Positions 9,428 to 18,083 of a stretch of DNA of 64,000 nt are shown here, one piece after another. Origin of the DNA: Bacteroidia bacterium (GTDB taxonomy: Bacteria; Bacteroidota; Bacteroidia; Cytophagales; JAAEPT01); contig JAUIJC010000013.1 of assembly GCA_030431525.1 (NCBI GenBank), forward strand, positions 44,494 through 108,493, read 5' to 3'. Position 1 is the stretch's first letter, and each line of letters starts with the position of its first letter. The position numbers and the translations under genes are program-made. The notes under the pieces were generated by a model. It saw only the letters and a list, made by a program, of their open reading frames with translations, did not search any database and was not told where the DNA came from.

Positions 9428-9922
9428 ATGGATACCAAAAAAGGCCTGAAATGGGGAGGCGTGGTGCTTAGTGTCCTTTTGGCGATGGGGAGCTGTAAAA
9501 AGGATGATGACCAAAAGATGGATGACACGTCGTCGAAGTCCTCAACAGAAAAACTCACAGAAACCAGTTGGCTGATTTCTGAGCATGAGATGAGCATGGG
9601 AGATTCTTCTTATAACAAGTTGGATAGTGCCAATGCCTGTGACAAGAGCCAAGTCCTGATGTTTGACCCGACAGGGTGGATGGTTAATTACAAGGAGGAT
9701 GTTTCCTGTGATGCCTCCGAGCTGGAGGTCGATACCAGTTATTGGAAATTCAGCGAGGACGAGTCCATGCTCTATCTCTATGAGGACATGGAAATGACAG
9801 GCGATGGACAGGAGGTAGAAATTAATGAGCTGACTGAGGGAAAGCTGAAAATTACGATGGCAGAGAAGGATTCTGTGGGGAATGTGGAAGGGTCTTCTAC
9901 CTTGACTTTTATGTCGAAATAA
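9428..9922 (+). CDS. Lipocalin-like lipoprotein
   Basis: 164 residues from MDTKKGLKWGG; the upstream in-frame ATG at 9353 lies within the preceding terminator, so this later start is used. The N-terminal signal ends in LLAMGSC followed by KKDDD, a lipobox with a lysine/aspartate-rich tether. The mature part (LTETSWLISEHE, LMFDPTGWMV, YWKFSEDESMLYLYED, LTEGKLKITM) follows the strand pattern of Bacteroidota lipocalin-like proteins (W-L-..., ...F...G, ...W.F...). A periplasmic or outer-membrane-anchored binding protein is inferred; the ligand is unknown. It is monocistronic, closed by a strong terminator. Confidence 0.65.
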   Translation: MDTKKGLKWGGVVLSVLLAMGSCKKDDDQKMDDTSSKSSTEKLTETSWLISEHEMSMGDSSYNKLDSANACDKSQVLMFDPTGWMVNYKEDVSCDASELEVDTSYWKFSEDESMLYLYEDMEMTGDGQEVEINELTEGKLKITMAEKDSVGNVEGSSTLTFMSK

Positions 9923-9942
9923 GTGGGAATGTTAAAAATGAG

Positions 9943-9985
9943 AATCCCCGTTTTGCTGTTTTGTGCAGGACGGGGATTTTTTTTC
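9943..9985 (+). terminator. Terminator after the lipocalin-like gene
   Basis: AATCCCCGT pairs with ACGGGGATT and is followed by a run of eight T. Confidence 0.9.
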
Positions 9986-10034
9986 AAATTAGAGTGCTGT
10001 GTTGATTAAATACTATGCTGGTGATTTTGGCGTA

Positions 10035-10042
10035 TATTTTTG
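10035..10042 (+). promoter_or_regulatory. Bacteroidota -7 element upstream of the pirin locus
   Basis: TATTTTTG matches TAnnTTTG, 52 nt before the short ORF at 10095. No clear -33 element was found. Confidence 0.4.
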
Positions 10043-10094
10043 AATGGAGGAGTTGCATCATTGAAGGCATTTATGCTGGACAAAAGATAGGCAA

Positions 10095-10280
10095 ATGAAA
10101 AGAAAGGAGTTTCTGAAAAAGGCGATGGCCGCGGGCGCTTTAAGTGCCGTGTGGCCTAACTTGGGAAAGGCTGACCCCAGTCCACATGCTCCTTTTAGCG
10201 AGGAGTTCGAACGGGTTGGGTTTAATCATCTACCGAATAACGAACAACGAACAACGAACCATGAACAGCGTTCTTCATAA
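10095..10280 (+). CDS. Short ORF with twin-arginine-like leader upstream of pirin
   Basis: 61 codons: MKRKEFLKKAMAAGALSAVW resembles a Tat-type signal (KRKEFLK then a weakly hydrophobic stretch), followed by about 20 residues ending GFNHLPNNE. It overlaps the pirin start by 20 nt in another frame, and its last ~14 codons are the CGAACAA heptad array, giving a repetitive NNEQRTTNHEQR tail. It is far too short for an enzyme. Options: a translated leader peptide for pirin, a truncated Tat-exported protein, or the severed signal sequence of an exported pirin. The repeat-encoded tail suggests the array grew into the ORF's 3' end. Confidence 0.45.
   Translation: MKRKEFLKKAMAAGALSAVWPNLGKADPSPHAPFSEEFERVGFNHLPNNEQRTTNHEQRSS
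10234..10268 (+). repeat. Heptad array CGAACAA spanning the pirin start codon
   Basis: Five consecutive 7-bp units (CGAATAA, CGAACAA, CGAACAA, CGAACCA, TGAACAG). The ATG of pirin is formed inside the fourth and fifth units. Only one orientation is seen here; no inverted partner array was found. Confidence 0.85.
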
Positions 10281-10974
10281 GGCCAATACGAGAGGCCATG
10301 CAAACCACGGCTGGTTGAACAGTCATCATACTTTTAGCTTTGCGAATTATCATAATCCAGATCGGATGAACTTTGGTGTGCTAAGGGTTTTGAATGATGA
10401 CCGTGTAGCCGGAGGACAGGGATTTGGTCGTCACCCACACCAGAATATGGAAATCATTTCCATTCCATTGGAAGGTGATTTGGAGCACAAGGACAGTATG
10501 GGGAATACGACAGTTATTCGTTCCGGAGATGTTCAGGTGATGAGTGCCGGCAAGGGCATATTCCACAGCGAATACAATAAAAATGAGCAGCAAGAAGTCA
10601 AGTTCCTTCAGATTTGGGTGATTCCAAACAAGAAGGATGTGGAGCCTCGTTATGATCAGATTTCAATCAAAGAGGTAGCCACCCCAAATTCCTTTTACCA
10701 AATCCTTTCACCCAATGCCGATGATCAGGGTGTGTGGATTCATCAAGATGCTTGGTTTCATCTCGGTAAGTTTGAGGCAGAGAAAGGCGACACCTATAAA
10801 CTGAAAAACACGGCTAACGGCGTGTATGTTTTTGTGCTGGAAGGTGAAGTAGAAGTGGATGGTCAGAAGCTTTCCCAAAGAGATGGCTACGGACTTTGGG
10901 GGATTCATGAGTTCAGCCTTAAGGCTTCCTCTGATGCTCAGGTTTTGGTGATGGAAGTGCCGATGAGTTTGTAG
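10261..10974 (+). CDS. Pirin family protein (YhhW-like, bicupin)
   Basis: 237 residues from MNSVLHKANTRGHANHGWLN. The N-terminal cupin has the pirin hallmark: HTFSFANY, FGVLRVLNDD, FGRHPHQNMEI with the metal-binding histidines (HPH) and a later E/H pair in DVQVMSAGKGIFHSE. The C-terminal cupin (about residues 150-237) is degenerate. Some members oxidise quercetin, others bind regulators; which applies here is unknown. The start is inside a heptad repeat, so its translation initiation region is unusual. It is followed by an inverted repeat and a strong bidirectional terminator. Confidence 0.9.
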   Translation: MNSVLHKANTRGHANHGWLNSHHTFSFANYHNPDRMNFGVLRVLNDDRVAGGQGFGRHPHQNMEIISIPLEGDLEHKDSMGNTTVIRSGDVQVMSAGKGIFHSEYNKNEQQEVKFLQIWVIPNKKDVEPRYDQISIKEVATPNSFYQILSPNADDQGVWIHQDAWFHLGKFEAEKGDTYKLKNTANGVYVFVLEGEVEVDGQKLSQRDGYGLWGIHEFSLKASSDAQVLVMEVPMSL

Positions 10975-11033
10975 GGGCAGACCTGTGTGTCTGCCCACGG
11001 ATATGGAGGTGGACACACAGGTCCGCCCCTACG
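10973..11033. repeat. Imperfect inverted repeat after pirin
   Basis: GTAGGGGCAGACCTGTGTG (left) is complemented by CACACAGGTCCGCCCCTAC (right) around about 22 nt. It starts at the pirin stop codon. It could be transcribed as a long hairpin; its pairing is imperfect in the same way as other intergenic repeats in this window. Confidence 0.75.
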
Positions 11034-11053
11034 GCAGGTTACTGTTCCCAGTA

Positions 11054-11104
11054 TCAAAAAAGGGGGTACGAAAGCTTAGTGTAGCTTTCGTCCCCCTTTT
11101 TTGA
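11054..11104. terminator. Bidirectional terminator between pirin and the MoxR gene
   Basis: AAAAAAGGGGGTACGAAAGC pairs with its complement across a 6-nt loop, with T runs on both strands. It serves the convergent pirin (+) and MoxR (-) genes. Confidence 0.92.
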
Positions 11105-11117
11105 TAATTGATGTTTC

Positions 11118-12083
11118 TCAGTAAAGTTTCTGGATGATGTTATCCACATCAATGCCTTCGGCTTCCGCTTTAAAGTTTCGGACAATGCGGTGGCGCAAAA
11201 TTGGTTTTGCTACTGCTTGTACATCCTCAATGTCTGGGGAATATTTTCCCTTGAAAAGGGCGTTACATTTCGCTCCCAATACTAAGAACTGCGCAGCACG
11301 TGGACCAGCACCCCATTCCAAGAAATCCTTGGTGGCTTGGGCAGTGCTTCCGTTGTTCGGGCGTGTTCGCTGAACCAAACCAACGGCGTATTCAATCACG
11401 TTGTCGGCGATCGGTACCTCGCGAACCAATTGCTGGAAACGGATGATTTGCTCAGCGTTCAAGATTGGTTTGAGTTCCGCTTTGATGTTCGATGTTGTAC
11501 GCTTGATGATTTCAACTTCGTCCTCATACGATGGGTAGTCAAGAACAATGTTGAACATGAAACGGTCCAATTGGGCTTCTGGAAGCGGGTAAGTTCCTTC
11601 CTGCTCAATCGGGTTTTGCGTGGCCAGTACGAAAAATGGTTTTGCCAACTGGTGATTGTGGCCAGCTACGGTAACCTGCTTTTCCTGCATAGCCTCAAGC
11701 AAAGCAGCCTGTGTTTTTGGCGGAGTTCGGTTAATCTCATCCGCCAAAATGATGTTGCTGAAGATTGGACCTTTCACAAACTGGAATTTGTGGTTGGCGT
11801 CCATCGTTTCAGATCCAAGAATGTCGGAAGGCATCAAGTCTGGAGTGAACTGGATGCGGTTGAAATCCAAGTCCAACACTTTGGAGATGGTTTGAACCAA
11901 GAGGGTTTTTGCCAATCCAGGAACACCCATTAACAGGCTGTGCGCCTGACAAAATATGGAGGTTAGCACCAAATGAACAGTGTCTTCCTGTCCGATGATG
12001 ACTTTTCCAATCTCGTTTTTCAGTTCCCCGTAGGCTTTTTTCAGTGCGTCTGCGGCTTCCTTGTCGTTGGCGTATTGACTCAT
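11118..12083 (-). CDS. MoxR-type AAA+ ATPase
   Basis: 321 residues. Walker A GVPGLAKT (about residue 55), Walker B and following LADEINRTPPKTQAALLEAM (about 118-137), sensor 1 ATQNPIEQEGTYPLPEAQLD and sensor 2/arginine region RFMFNI are all present, as in the MRP/MoxR subfamily. These ATPases usually act as chaperones with VWA-domain partners in envelope or stress pathways. The partner VWA/DUF58 genes that often follow are not here; instead the beta-helix lipoprotein gene lies upstream (gap 61 nt) and a convergent terminator downstream. Confidence 0.93.
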   Translation of the reverse strand: MSQYANDKEAADALKKAYGELKNEIGKVIIGQEDTVHLVLTSIFCQAHSLLMGVPGLAKTLLVQTISKVLDLDFNRIQFTPDLMPSDILGSETMDANHKFQFVKGPIFSNIILADEINRTPPKTQAALLEAMQEKQVTVAGHNHQLAKPFFVLATQNPIEQEGTYPLPEAQLDRFMFNIVLDYPSYEDEVEIIKRTTSNIKAELKPILNAEQIIRFQQLVREVPIADNVIEYAVGLVQRTRPNNGSTAQATKDFLEWGAGPRAAQFLVLGAKCNALFKGKYSPDIEDVQAVAKPILRHRIVRNFKAEAEGIDVDNIIQKLY

Positions 12084-12144
12084 AAAAGTGTCTTGGATAA
12101 GAATAGGAGGTCAAGATAAGGGTTTTCTGTCAATCAATGCAGGG

Positions 12145-13398
12145 CTACCGTTTTCGAATCACCCCAGTAGGGGCTTTAATTCTTTTTGCTTCACTGGTTC
12201 CTTCAAAGATGAAAGTGGTGTTGGTGTCTTTGGCAGACAAAATATTTATTTGACAGTTTTTGAAAGTTCCTTGTGCTTTCTTCCCTGGGTTTGCCCCTGT
12301 GACCTTGTTAATTGTAGAATTAATCACTGTGATTTGTCCTCCCAATTGAAGGCTCAAGTGGTCAAGCTGACAGTCTTTGAGGGTTAAAGTGAGCCCTTTT
12401 CCGCCCGAGCCGATTTCACCCTTGCAGGCTATTAACGTTCCAGATACCGCACCATCACCTACATTGTCAAAGTAGCAGTTCTTGGCAATAACTTCTGGAA
12501 TGTGCTTATGCTTGGGGGTGTAAATTCCAAAATGACAGTTTTCTAACTGAATAGGAGTGGATTTAGGGGTAGATAATTCAACGCCTTTATTTGGGGACTG
12601 TACATTGTAAAGCTCCACGTAGCGGTTTTTGCCAGGAACTCCACCACCGCTAAAATGGTGAAGAGCCAGCTTTCCTGGCTTTAGTGTCACATTATTGAAT
12701 CGGAGGGAAACATTGGGGTGGCAGTAAAGGGTGTGGGAAACATAGGCTTGTTTCCTCCCTGCCACACGCGCATTGCCAAAGTCATCTCCATTTTGGATGG
12801 TCATGTTTTCCAAGTGAAGGTATTTGGCTGGACCATCCTGCGAAAATATGGTGATGGGTACTCTTCCCACGGAAATCGTACTGTTTTTCCATACCGTTCC
12901 ACTCCATTGCAGTATGGAATCGTTGGCTTCATCCCAAAGGCCACCACGACTGCTGGAGTAGGCCTCTCGTCCGCTGAGAATATTTACTTGGTCAAATTCG
13001 TTTTGCCAAATGATTTTTTCTTGTCGAGCAGTCAAGAAGGCCGTGCTATTAGAGTCTTGTTGGATGTCAAAACCAGAAAAAAAATGCCTTCCCTCATGGA
13101 GGTGAAAAAGTTCATTAAACTTTGAATGAACGTTTGCCGTGATGGTTGGTTGGTTTTCACCTTTAAGGGTGATGTCCCCATGAACATGAACAGGGGAGCT
13201 GATCTCAACGTCCTTGTCAATGATTGCAGGGGAGTTTTGGCGTTGGGCAGTTTCTATAAAGGAAGTGAAATTCCCTTGGTGGTTACTAAGGCGGTAGCCG
13301 TTTTCCTTCTTAGCTCCCCATGGTAATAGTCTGCAGGACAGTAATGTGAAAAGGATAAGAAGGCTAATGCTGATTGGTTTCCAAGGAATGTTCCTCAT
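12145..13398 (-). CDS. Lipoprotein with a right-handed parallel beta-helix fold
   Basis: 417 residues. The N-terminus IPWKPISISLLILFTLLSC gives a lipobox Cys. The mature protein is built of short strands with regular Asn/Gly turns and repeated phrases such as VWKNSTISVGRVPIT, LHLENMTIQNGDDFGNA, LRFNNVTLKPG, IQLENCHFGIYTP and LTLKDCQLDHLSLQLGG, the pattern of pectate-lyase-like beta-helices. No catalytic residue set was identified. It may bind or cleave polysaccharide, or be structural. It is upstream of the MoxR gene on the same strand. Confidence 0.6.
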   Translation of the reverse strand: MRNIPWKPISISLLILFTLLSCRLLPWGAKKENGYRLSNHQGNFTSFIETAQRQNSPAIIDKDVEISSPVHVHGDITLKGENQPTITANVHSKFNELFHLHEGRHFFSGFDIQQDSNSTAFLTARQEKIIWQNEFDQVNILSGREAYSSSRGGLWDEANDSILQWSGTVWKNSTISVGRVPITIFSQDGPAKYLHLENMTIQNGDDFGNARVAGRKQAYVSHTLYCHPNVSLRFNNVTLKPGKLALHHFSGGGVPGKNRYVELYNVQSPNKGVELSTPKSTPIQLENCHFGIYTPKHKHIPEVIAKNCYFDNVGDGAVSGTLIACKGEIGSGGKGLTLTLKDCQLDHLSLQLGGQITVINSTINKVTGANPGKKAQGTFKNCQINILSAKDTNTTFIFEGTSEAKRIKAPTGVIRKR

Positions 13399-13636
13399 TG
13401 AGATATTCTTTAGGGCTTTTAAGCTTTGAGTATAGTGGCTATACCGAGTTTAACTGCGAGTATCGGTATTTGTTAATAATTAATACACGAAGAATGTTCC
13501 TGTGGTTTAATATGGAAAGTAGAGTATTAATCTTGTATGTTTTTTATCGTTCTGTAAATCAGTAGGAAAGTATTGATCTATTTCACACATATATTTTGGA
13601 TAGAAATTACTCAATAATAAAACCCTGAAAAGCTTA
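13399..13636. other. AT-rich intergenic stretch
   Basis: About 240 nt between the lipoprotein start and the terminator of the surA-like gene. It is AT-rich (TTAATAATTAATACACG around 13472-13488), which fits a promoter region for the lipoprotein gene, but no TAnnTTTG match in the right place was found. Nothing else is recognised. Confidence 0.4.
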
Positions 13637-13676
13637 AATGACGAAGGCTGTCTCTTTTGAGACAGCCTTCGTCATT
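13637..13676 (-). terminator. Terminator of the parvulin operon
   Basis: AATGACGAAGGCTGTCTC pairs perfectly with its complement around a 4-nt loop, followed by AT-rich sequence on the minus strand. It is 20 nt past the surA-like stop codon. Confidence 0.85.
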
Positions 13677-13696
13677 ATTAGGAAAATGGAATTCAA

Positions 13697-15055
13697 TTAC
13701 TTGAGTACTTCGCAGTAATCAAACTCAGGATCCACCTTCACAAATACTTGGTCTTTCACTTCTTCAAACCATTTGTTGATGGCAGTGTTTTTCTTTTCAG
13801 CGAGGGCTGCTGCTTGGAACTTTTGATAGTCGTCCTGCAGGTTGGCCACGTGTGGGGCAATCTTGTCTTTGAGGTAAACGATACGCAATGCTTGTTTGCC
13901 GTCAGGCGTGGTGTATGTCTGTGGCGTGGAAATGTCACCAGGCTGCATTTCATCGACCAAGAAGTAAAGGGAGTAGTCCAGTTTGTCGGCAGCGATGCGT
14001 GAGCTACCTGTTTCTTGGCTGAGGAACATGCCACCAGTTGATTTGGTCATTGGATCCTCTGAATATTCGCTTACGACTTTGGAGAAGGTGACGTTTCCGT
14101 TCACAATTTCATTTCTCAGACTGTCCAAGGTGTTTTTCGTGGCTTTTACGTCGAGTTCAGAAGAGGCGATGGTCAACAGGATGTGACGGGAGCGGTACTC
14201 GTTTCCACGACGCTCCAACAACTCAATAAGGTGCAAACCGAATTGGGATTCTGCGATGCCCAGTTCACCTGGCTTTAGGGAGAGCGCCATTGCCTCATAT
14301 TCAGGAACAAGTTCTCCAGTTTTGAACCAGCCCAATTCTCCGCCCTGTGAACCAGAACCTGGGTCTTTGGAATATTGCTTTGCGAGCTCGCCAAAGTTCT
14401 CACCGTTTTCGATACGGTATTTCAGGTCTTTGAGCAATTCCATGGACTTGCCCTTTTCGGATTGTCCTGGTTTAGGGAAAATCACAATTTGTCCGATTTC
14501 CATTTCCGAGGAGAAAAATGGAAGGCTGTCTTGTGGGATGGATTTGTAGAAGCGCTTGACCTGACCAGGAGTAATTTTTACATCAGCCGTGATTTTCTCC
14601 TGCATTTTTTGGACAATGAGTTGCTCACGAACCTGATCGCGGAGTTCTTCTTTGAGATCGCTACAGGATTTTCCGTATTGCTGGGCCAAGGTTTCACAGT
14701 CCATGCCGTAGGTCTGCATCAGCATGGCCATGCGTCGGTCGAGCTGGGAGGATACCATTTCATCCTCAACAGTGACGGAGTCAATGACAGCTTTGGCGAC
14801 CAAAAGTTTGTTGACAATTAGTCCTTCGAGCACCTGACATTTTGGATTCTCAAGACTGAAAAAGTTGGGGCTGTTGGACGCTTGCATGTAAGCAGCTTCC
14901 AAATCGGATTGTAAAATGATTTCGTCGTCGACCTTGGCCACAATTTTTTCGATGACTTGGCCTACTGCTGGTTGGGCAACGGACTGGTTTGCGCAAAAAA
15001 GGCAAAGTAAAAGGCTCCAAATGGAGAGTAGGAGGTGTTTATGGGAAAGCTTCAT
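13697..15055 (-). CDS. surA: SurA-like periplasmic peptidyl-prolyl isomerase
   Basis: 452 residues. Signal peptide LLLSIWSLLLCLFCANQSVAQ; SurA N-domain VIEKIVAKVDDEIILQSDLE (about 35-170); two parvulin domains (about 175-280 with QIVIFPKPG...YSKDPGSGSQGGELGWF, and about 285-395 with SRHILLTIA...YSEDPMTKSTGGMF). SurA escorts outer membrane proteins through the periplasm. The gene is the last of three in an operon; only 2 nt separate it from the preceding gene. Lengths and domain order match SurA of Bacteroidota. Confidence 0.9.
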   Translation of the reverse strand: MKLSHKHLLLSIWSLLLCLFCANQSVAQPAVGQVIEKIVAKVDDEIILQSDLEAAYMQASNSPNFFSLENPKCQVLEGLIVNKLLVAKAVIDSVTVEDEMVSSQLDRRMAMLMQTYGMDCETLAQQYGKSCSDLKEELRDQVREQLIVQKMQEKITADVKITPGQVKRFYKSIPQDSLPFFSSEMEIGQIVIFPKPGQSEKGKSMELLKDLKYRIENGENFGELAKQYSKDPGSGSQGGELGWFKTGELVPEYEAMALSLKPGELGIAESQFGLHLIELLERRGNEYRSRHILLTIASSELDVKATKNTLDSLRNEIVNGNVTFSKVVSEYSEDPMTKSTGGMFLSQETGSSRIAADKLDYSLYFLVDEMQPGDISTPQTYTTPDGKQALRIVYLKDKIAPHVANLQDDYQKFQAAALAEKKNTAINKWFEEVKDQVFVKVDPEFDYCEVLK

Positions 15056-15057
15056 TT

Positions 15058-15909
15058 TCAGCGCAAAATCTCAATGTTGTTGTCCATGAGTGCCTTTTGA
15101 TAGGCCTCATTCTCAAAGGTACGGAGGAGTTCCTTCTTTTTGATGTTTAATAGGGCATTTGCGATGCCTTGCCTACAGAAATCCAATGGTGATTGGCTGT
15201 TTTTGCGGGCATATTCAGTGACGTAGAGGTAGTAGGTGTAAGTGGAGTCCTCACGTCGGGAGAGCTCATTGGATTGGAGGACCATTCCTGGGTTTACGCC
15301 TTGGAATGGAGTGTTTTCTGCGACATCATCCAATTTTACCCAAGCGCTGTCCGAGATAATGGTCTGCTCCGCAAAGCGGGTGGCATAGGAACGCAAATCG
15401 CTGACGCCTTGTTCGCCCTCGCTTTGGATATATTCCTCAGCAAGGTCGGCTTTGGGGGCTTCATTCCTGATTTTGAGGAAACGTCCTTTGAAGATGTCGT
15501 CCTTAAGGATGAATTGAGTTGGATGCTCGTCGTAATAATCAGTGATTTCGTTCTCCGTCAGTTCCTTGCTCAATTCCTGTTCGATGAGGCGTCGTTTAAG
15601 CTCAAAGGTTAAAAGTTGTTCGCGGTGCTCTTCAAGCTGACGGTTGATTTCCTCCTCGTTGATATCCTTATGCTGTTCCGCTTTGTGTAGCATGACTTGG
15701 CGGCGAAGCCAGCGATCCACATACTGTTTGGCCTTGTTGGTGCTGTCCTGTGCTGAGAAGGGATGACCGATTGCCTTTTCCACTTCTTTGGTGCTCAGGG
15801 TTTTGTCATAGGCACGAGCCACCACATTTTTATTCTTGGTAGCATCACCATCACAAGAGGTAATCGCAAAGGCCAGTAGTAAAAGGTGGATTAGCAAAGA
15901 ATGCTTCAT
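15058..15909 (-). CDS. Parvulin-like envelope chaperone lipoprotein without a clear isomerase domain
   Basis: 283 residues from MKHSLLIHLLLLAFAITSC, whose Cys is a lipobox; the longer ORF upstream reads through heptad repeats and is rejected. The region TKEVEKAIGHPFSAQ...AKQYVDRWLRRQVMLHKAEQ resembles the SurA/PrsA N-terminal chaperone helix bundle. LTENEITDYYDEHPTQFIL is the usual phrase just before a parvulin domain, but the following ~130 residues lack the HILV/GG.LG.. parvulin signature. It probably binds unfolded outer membrane proteins with its two neighbours. Confidence 0.7.
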   Translation of the reverse strand: MKHSLLIHLLLLAFAITSCDGDATKNKNVVARAYDKTLSTKEVEKAIGHPFSAQDSTNKAKQYVDRWLRRQVMLHKAEQHKDINEEEINRQLEEHREQLLTFELKRRLIEQELSKELTENEITDYYDEHPTQFILKDDIFKGRFLKIRNEAPKADLAEEYIQSEGEQGVSDLRSYATRFAEQTIISDSAWVKLDDVAENTPFQGVNPGMVLQSNELSRREDSTYTYYLYVTEYARKNSQSPLDFCRQGIANALLNIKKKELLRTFENEAYQKALMDNNIEILR

Positions 15910-15967
15910 AGGGAAAGGCAGCATTAAGGAAAGGGGAATAAGACAAGAAGTAAGGGTTAAGAGCTTT

Positions 15968-16062
15968 TGTACAATGTATCGTGTATCAAGTATTATGATT
16001 GCCCCATTATTTGAGGTCATTATACATAATACATGGTACTTGATACAAATATGTATCGTAGC
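15968..16062. repeat. Inverted heptad arrays (TGTATCA type)
   Basis: Left array 15968-15995: TGTACAA, TGTATCG, TGTATCA, AGTATTA. Right array, about 16017-16059, runs in the opposite sense (TACATAATACATGGTACTTG then ATACAAATATGTATCG). The two could pair imperfectly around a 20-nt loop. It lies in the 200-nt gap between the two lipoprotein chaperone genes, about 58 nt before the start at 15909. Confidence 0.75.
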
Positions 16063-16109
16063 CTGTCTTAACTCTTACTTCTTTTTAACGCTTATCTCTT
16101 CAGTAGAAA

Positions 16110-18083
16110 TCAGTTCTTGACCAAGCTCTTAAGCTCGCTCTTATTCACCTTGATTTTGTACTTGTTGCGCAATTCAGTGATCCATTGCTCCTCAAGGTGT
16201 TTTTGGTAATCAGAAATCAGGCGGCCTCGCACCTCATTCATTGGTTTTGTGCTTGGCTCCAACACCTCCTCAATGACAACATAGTGCGTGCGTCCTGCTT
16301 CGGTGATGGTGTGTTCCCCAACCTGCCAAGGAGTTTGGTCAATGACAGAGCTTTCGCCTTTGCTGAATAGACCGTCGTCAATTTTTAGGGCCAAGGCAGA
16401 TTGCTGGTTGAACATGATATTGAGTTCGTCAGGAGAAGTACCATTCTCCAACTCAGCTTTCAGTTTTGGGAGCAAGGTCGAATTTGAAAGGCTGTAGTCT
16501 GTTGCCTTTACGCGCTGACCCCACTGATAGTTTGCTTTGTTCTTCTCGTAGTAATCACGAAGTCCAGCAGTGTCCGTAGTGGCTTTCTGCCAAACCTTTT
16601 CATTCATGAGTTGGAAAAGGAGGATGCCGTCATGGTATTCACGAACGAGCATGTGGTAATCAAAGTATTTGTCCTCCAAGTGATCGATCTCATATTCGTA
16701 GAGGGAACGGTTCACATACTCATCATACAACAACTCCATAGCGTACTCTGGCGAGATGCCTGGCTTTGGACGTTGGTTTTGAAGGGCGTAGCTGAAGAAG
16801 TCTTTCAAAGAGTAAGACTTGTCTTGGATTTGGAAAAGGGCAGTGCTTTCCAATCCTTCATCTTCAAGGTTTACGGTCCACTGCCCTTTTGGAAGTGTTT
16901 CGTTGGTGTAGGTCAATGCCTTGGCAAAGGCTTCCTCACTTTCTTGGAAGCTGTCTTCACGCTTGAGACGCTTGTAAAGCTCCACCTCGCTGAGGTGTGC
17001 CCTTGGCAGGCGAGAAACTTTCTGTTTTAGCTCCTTGTGCATCTCCTCATAGGAAGGCAAAGGCTTTTTCTCCCCGACAAGCTTGATGATGTGCCAGCCA
17101 TAGATGCTTTGGATTGGATCCGTATAGTTTCCTGGCGTTTGTAGGTTGAGCGCTGCTTCTTCAAATACAGAAGGGTAGCGGGAAGTACCACAGTAAAATG
17201 GTTTCAGTGCCCCACCATTTTGACGGCTTGATGGGTCCTCGCTGAATTGGGCGCAGAGCTCGTTCCATGCTTTGCCTTCTTGCAAGGCTTTGTGGATATC
17301 TTGGATTTTCTTGGCGGCGGCCAAGGAATCCTCTGGGCTTACGCCTGGGCGGGAACCGATGTAGATATGAGCAAGCTCCACTTCGCCAGCGCTTTGTACC
17401 TTTTTGTCAACCTTCAGGATGTGGTATCCAAACTGGCTGCGGAATGGCTGAGAAACTTCTCCAACAGGGGTGTCGAAGGCGGCTTTCTCAAAGGAATAGA
17501 CCATTTTGAAGGCACCAAAATAGCCCAACTCTCCACCGAATTGGCCAGATGGACCTTCGGAGAATTTACGTGCAGCTTCGTCAAATGGCATTCCATTGAC
17601 CACACGCTCACGGATTTCAGAGATTTTTTGGTAGGCGGCAGCCGTATCCTTTGGGTCGGCCAATTCGGAAACCTGTACCAAAATGTGTGAGGCGTTCACT
17701 ACTTGCTCCATGTGCTCGTAAGCCTCCTTGGTCAAGTTCTCGATGACGCTGTCCTCAGTGAGGAAGGACTTGGCCAATTGGTAACGGTAGCCGTCCAGTT
17801 CTTTTTTAAAGGAAGTAGCAGTATCGTAGCCCAATGATTCTGCTTCCAAAACTTTGAGCCTGAAATTGGTGTACAATTCCATGTACTGCTCCAAGCTCTG
17901 TTGGGAATAGGCGTTGGTGTCGCGACTGTTATTCTTTTTATAAATGTGGTCAAACTCCAAGGTTGAAGTTTGGTCCTCACCGACAGTAAGGATGATAGGA
18001 TCTTTACTTGTTTTGGTTTCCTGAGAGGAACGGCATCCAAAAATAAGTGTCGCAGAGGCCAAAAGTGCCAGCGTCTTTTTCAT
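16110..18083 (-). CDS. PpiC-type peptidyl-prolyl isomerase lipoprotein with two parvulin domains
   Basis: 657 residues from MKKTLALLASATLIFGC (lipobox Cys). Parvulin domain 1 (about 125-235: NASHILVQVSE...FSEGPSGQFGGELGYFG...FRSQFGYHILKV) and domain 2 (about 235-345: LAHIYIGSRPG...FSEDPSSRQNGGALKPF...IYGWHIIKLV) are complete, followed by a ~300-residue C-terminal region with another degenerate chaperone-like segment. It heads the operon of three folding factors. An outer-membrane biogenesis role is inferred from family and neighbours. Confidence 0.88.
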   Translation of the reverse strand: MKKTLALLASATLIFGCRSSQETKTSKDPIILTVGEDQTSTLEFDHIYKKNNSRDTNAYSQQSLEQYMELYTNFRLKVLEAESLGYDTATSFKKELDGYRYQLAKSFLTEDSVIENLTKEAYEHMEQVVNASHILVQVSELADPKDTAAAYQKISEIRERVVNGMPFDEAARKFSEGPSGQFGGELGYFGAFKMVYSFEKAAFDTPVGEVSQPFRSQFGYHILKVDKKVQSAGEVELAHIYIGSRPGVSPEDSLAAAKKIQDIHKALQEGKAWNELCAQFSEDPSSRQNGGALKPFYCGTSRYPSVFEEAALNLQTPGNYTDPIQSIYGWHIIKLVGEKKPLPSYEEMHKELKQKVSRLPRAHLSEVELYKRLKREDSFQESEEAFAKALTYTNETLPKGQWTVNLEDEGLESTALFQIQDKSYSLKDFFSYALQNQRPKPGISPEYAMELLYDEYVNRSLYEYEIDHLEDKYFDYHMLVREYHDGILLFQLMNEKVWQKATTDTAGLRDYYEKNKANYQWGQRVKATDYSLSNSTLLPKLKAELENGTSPDELNIMFNQQSALALKIDDGLFSKGESSVIDQTPWQVGEHTITEAGRTHYVVIEEVLEPSTKPMNEVRGRLISDYQKHLEEQWITELRNKYKIKVNKSELKSLVKN

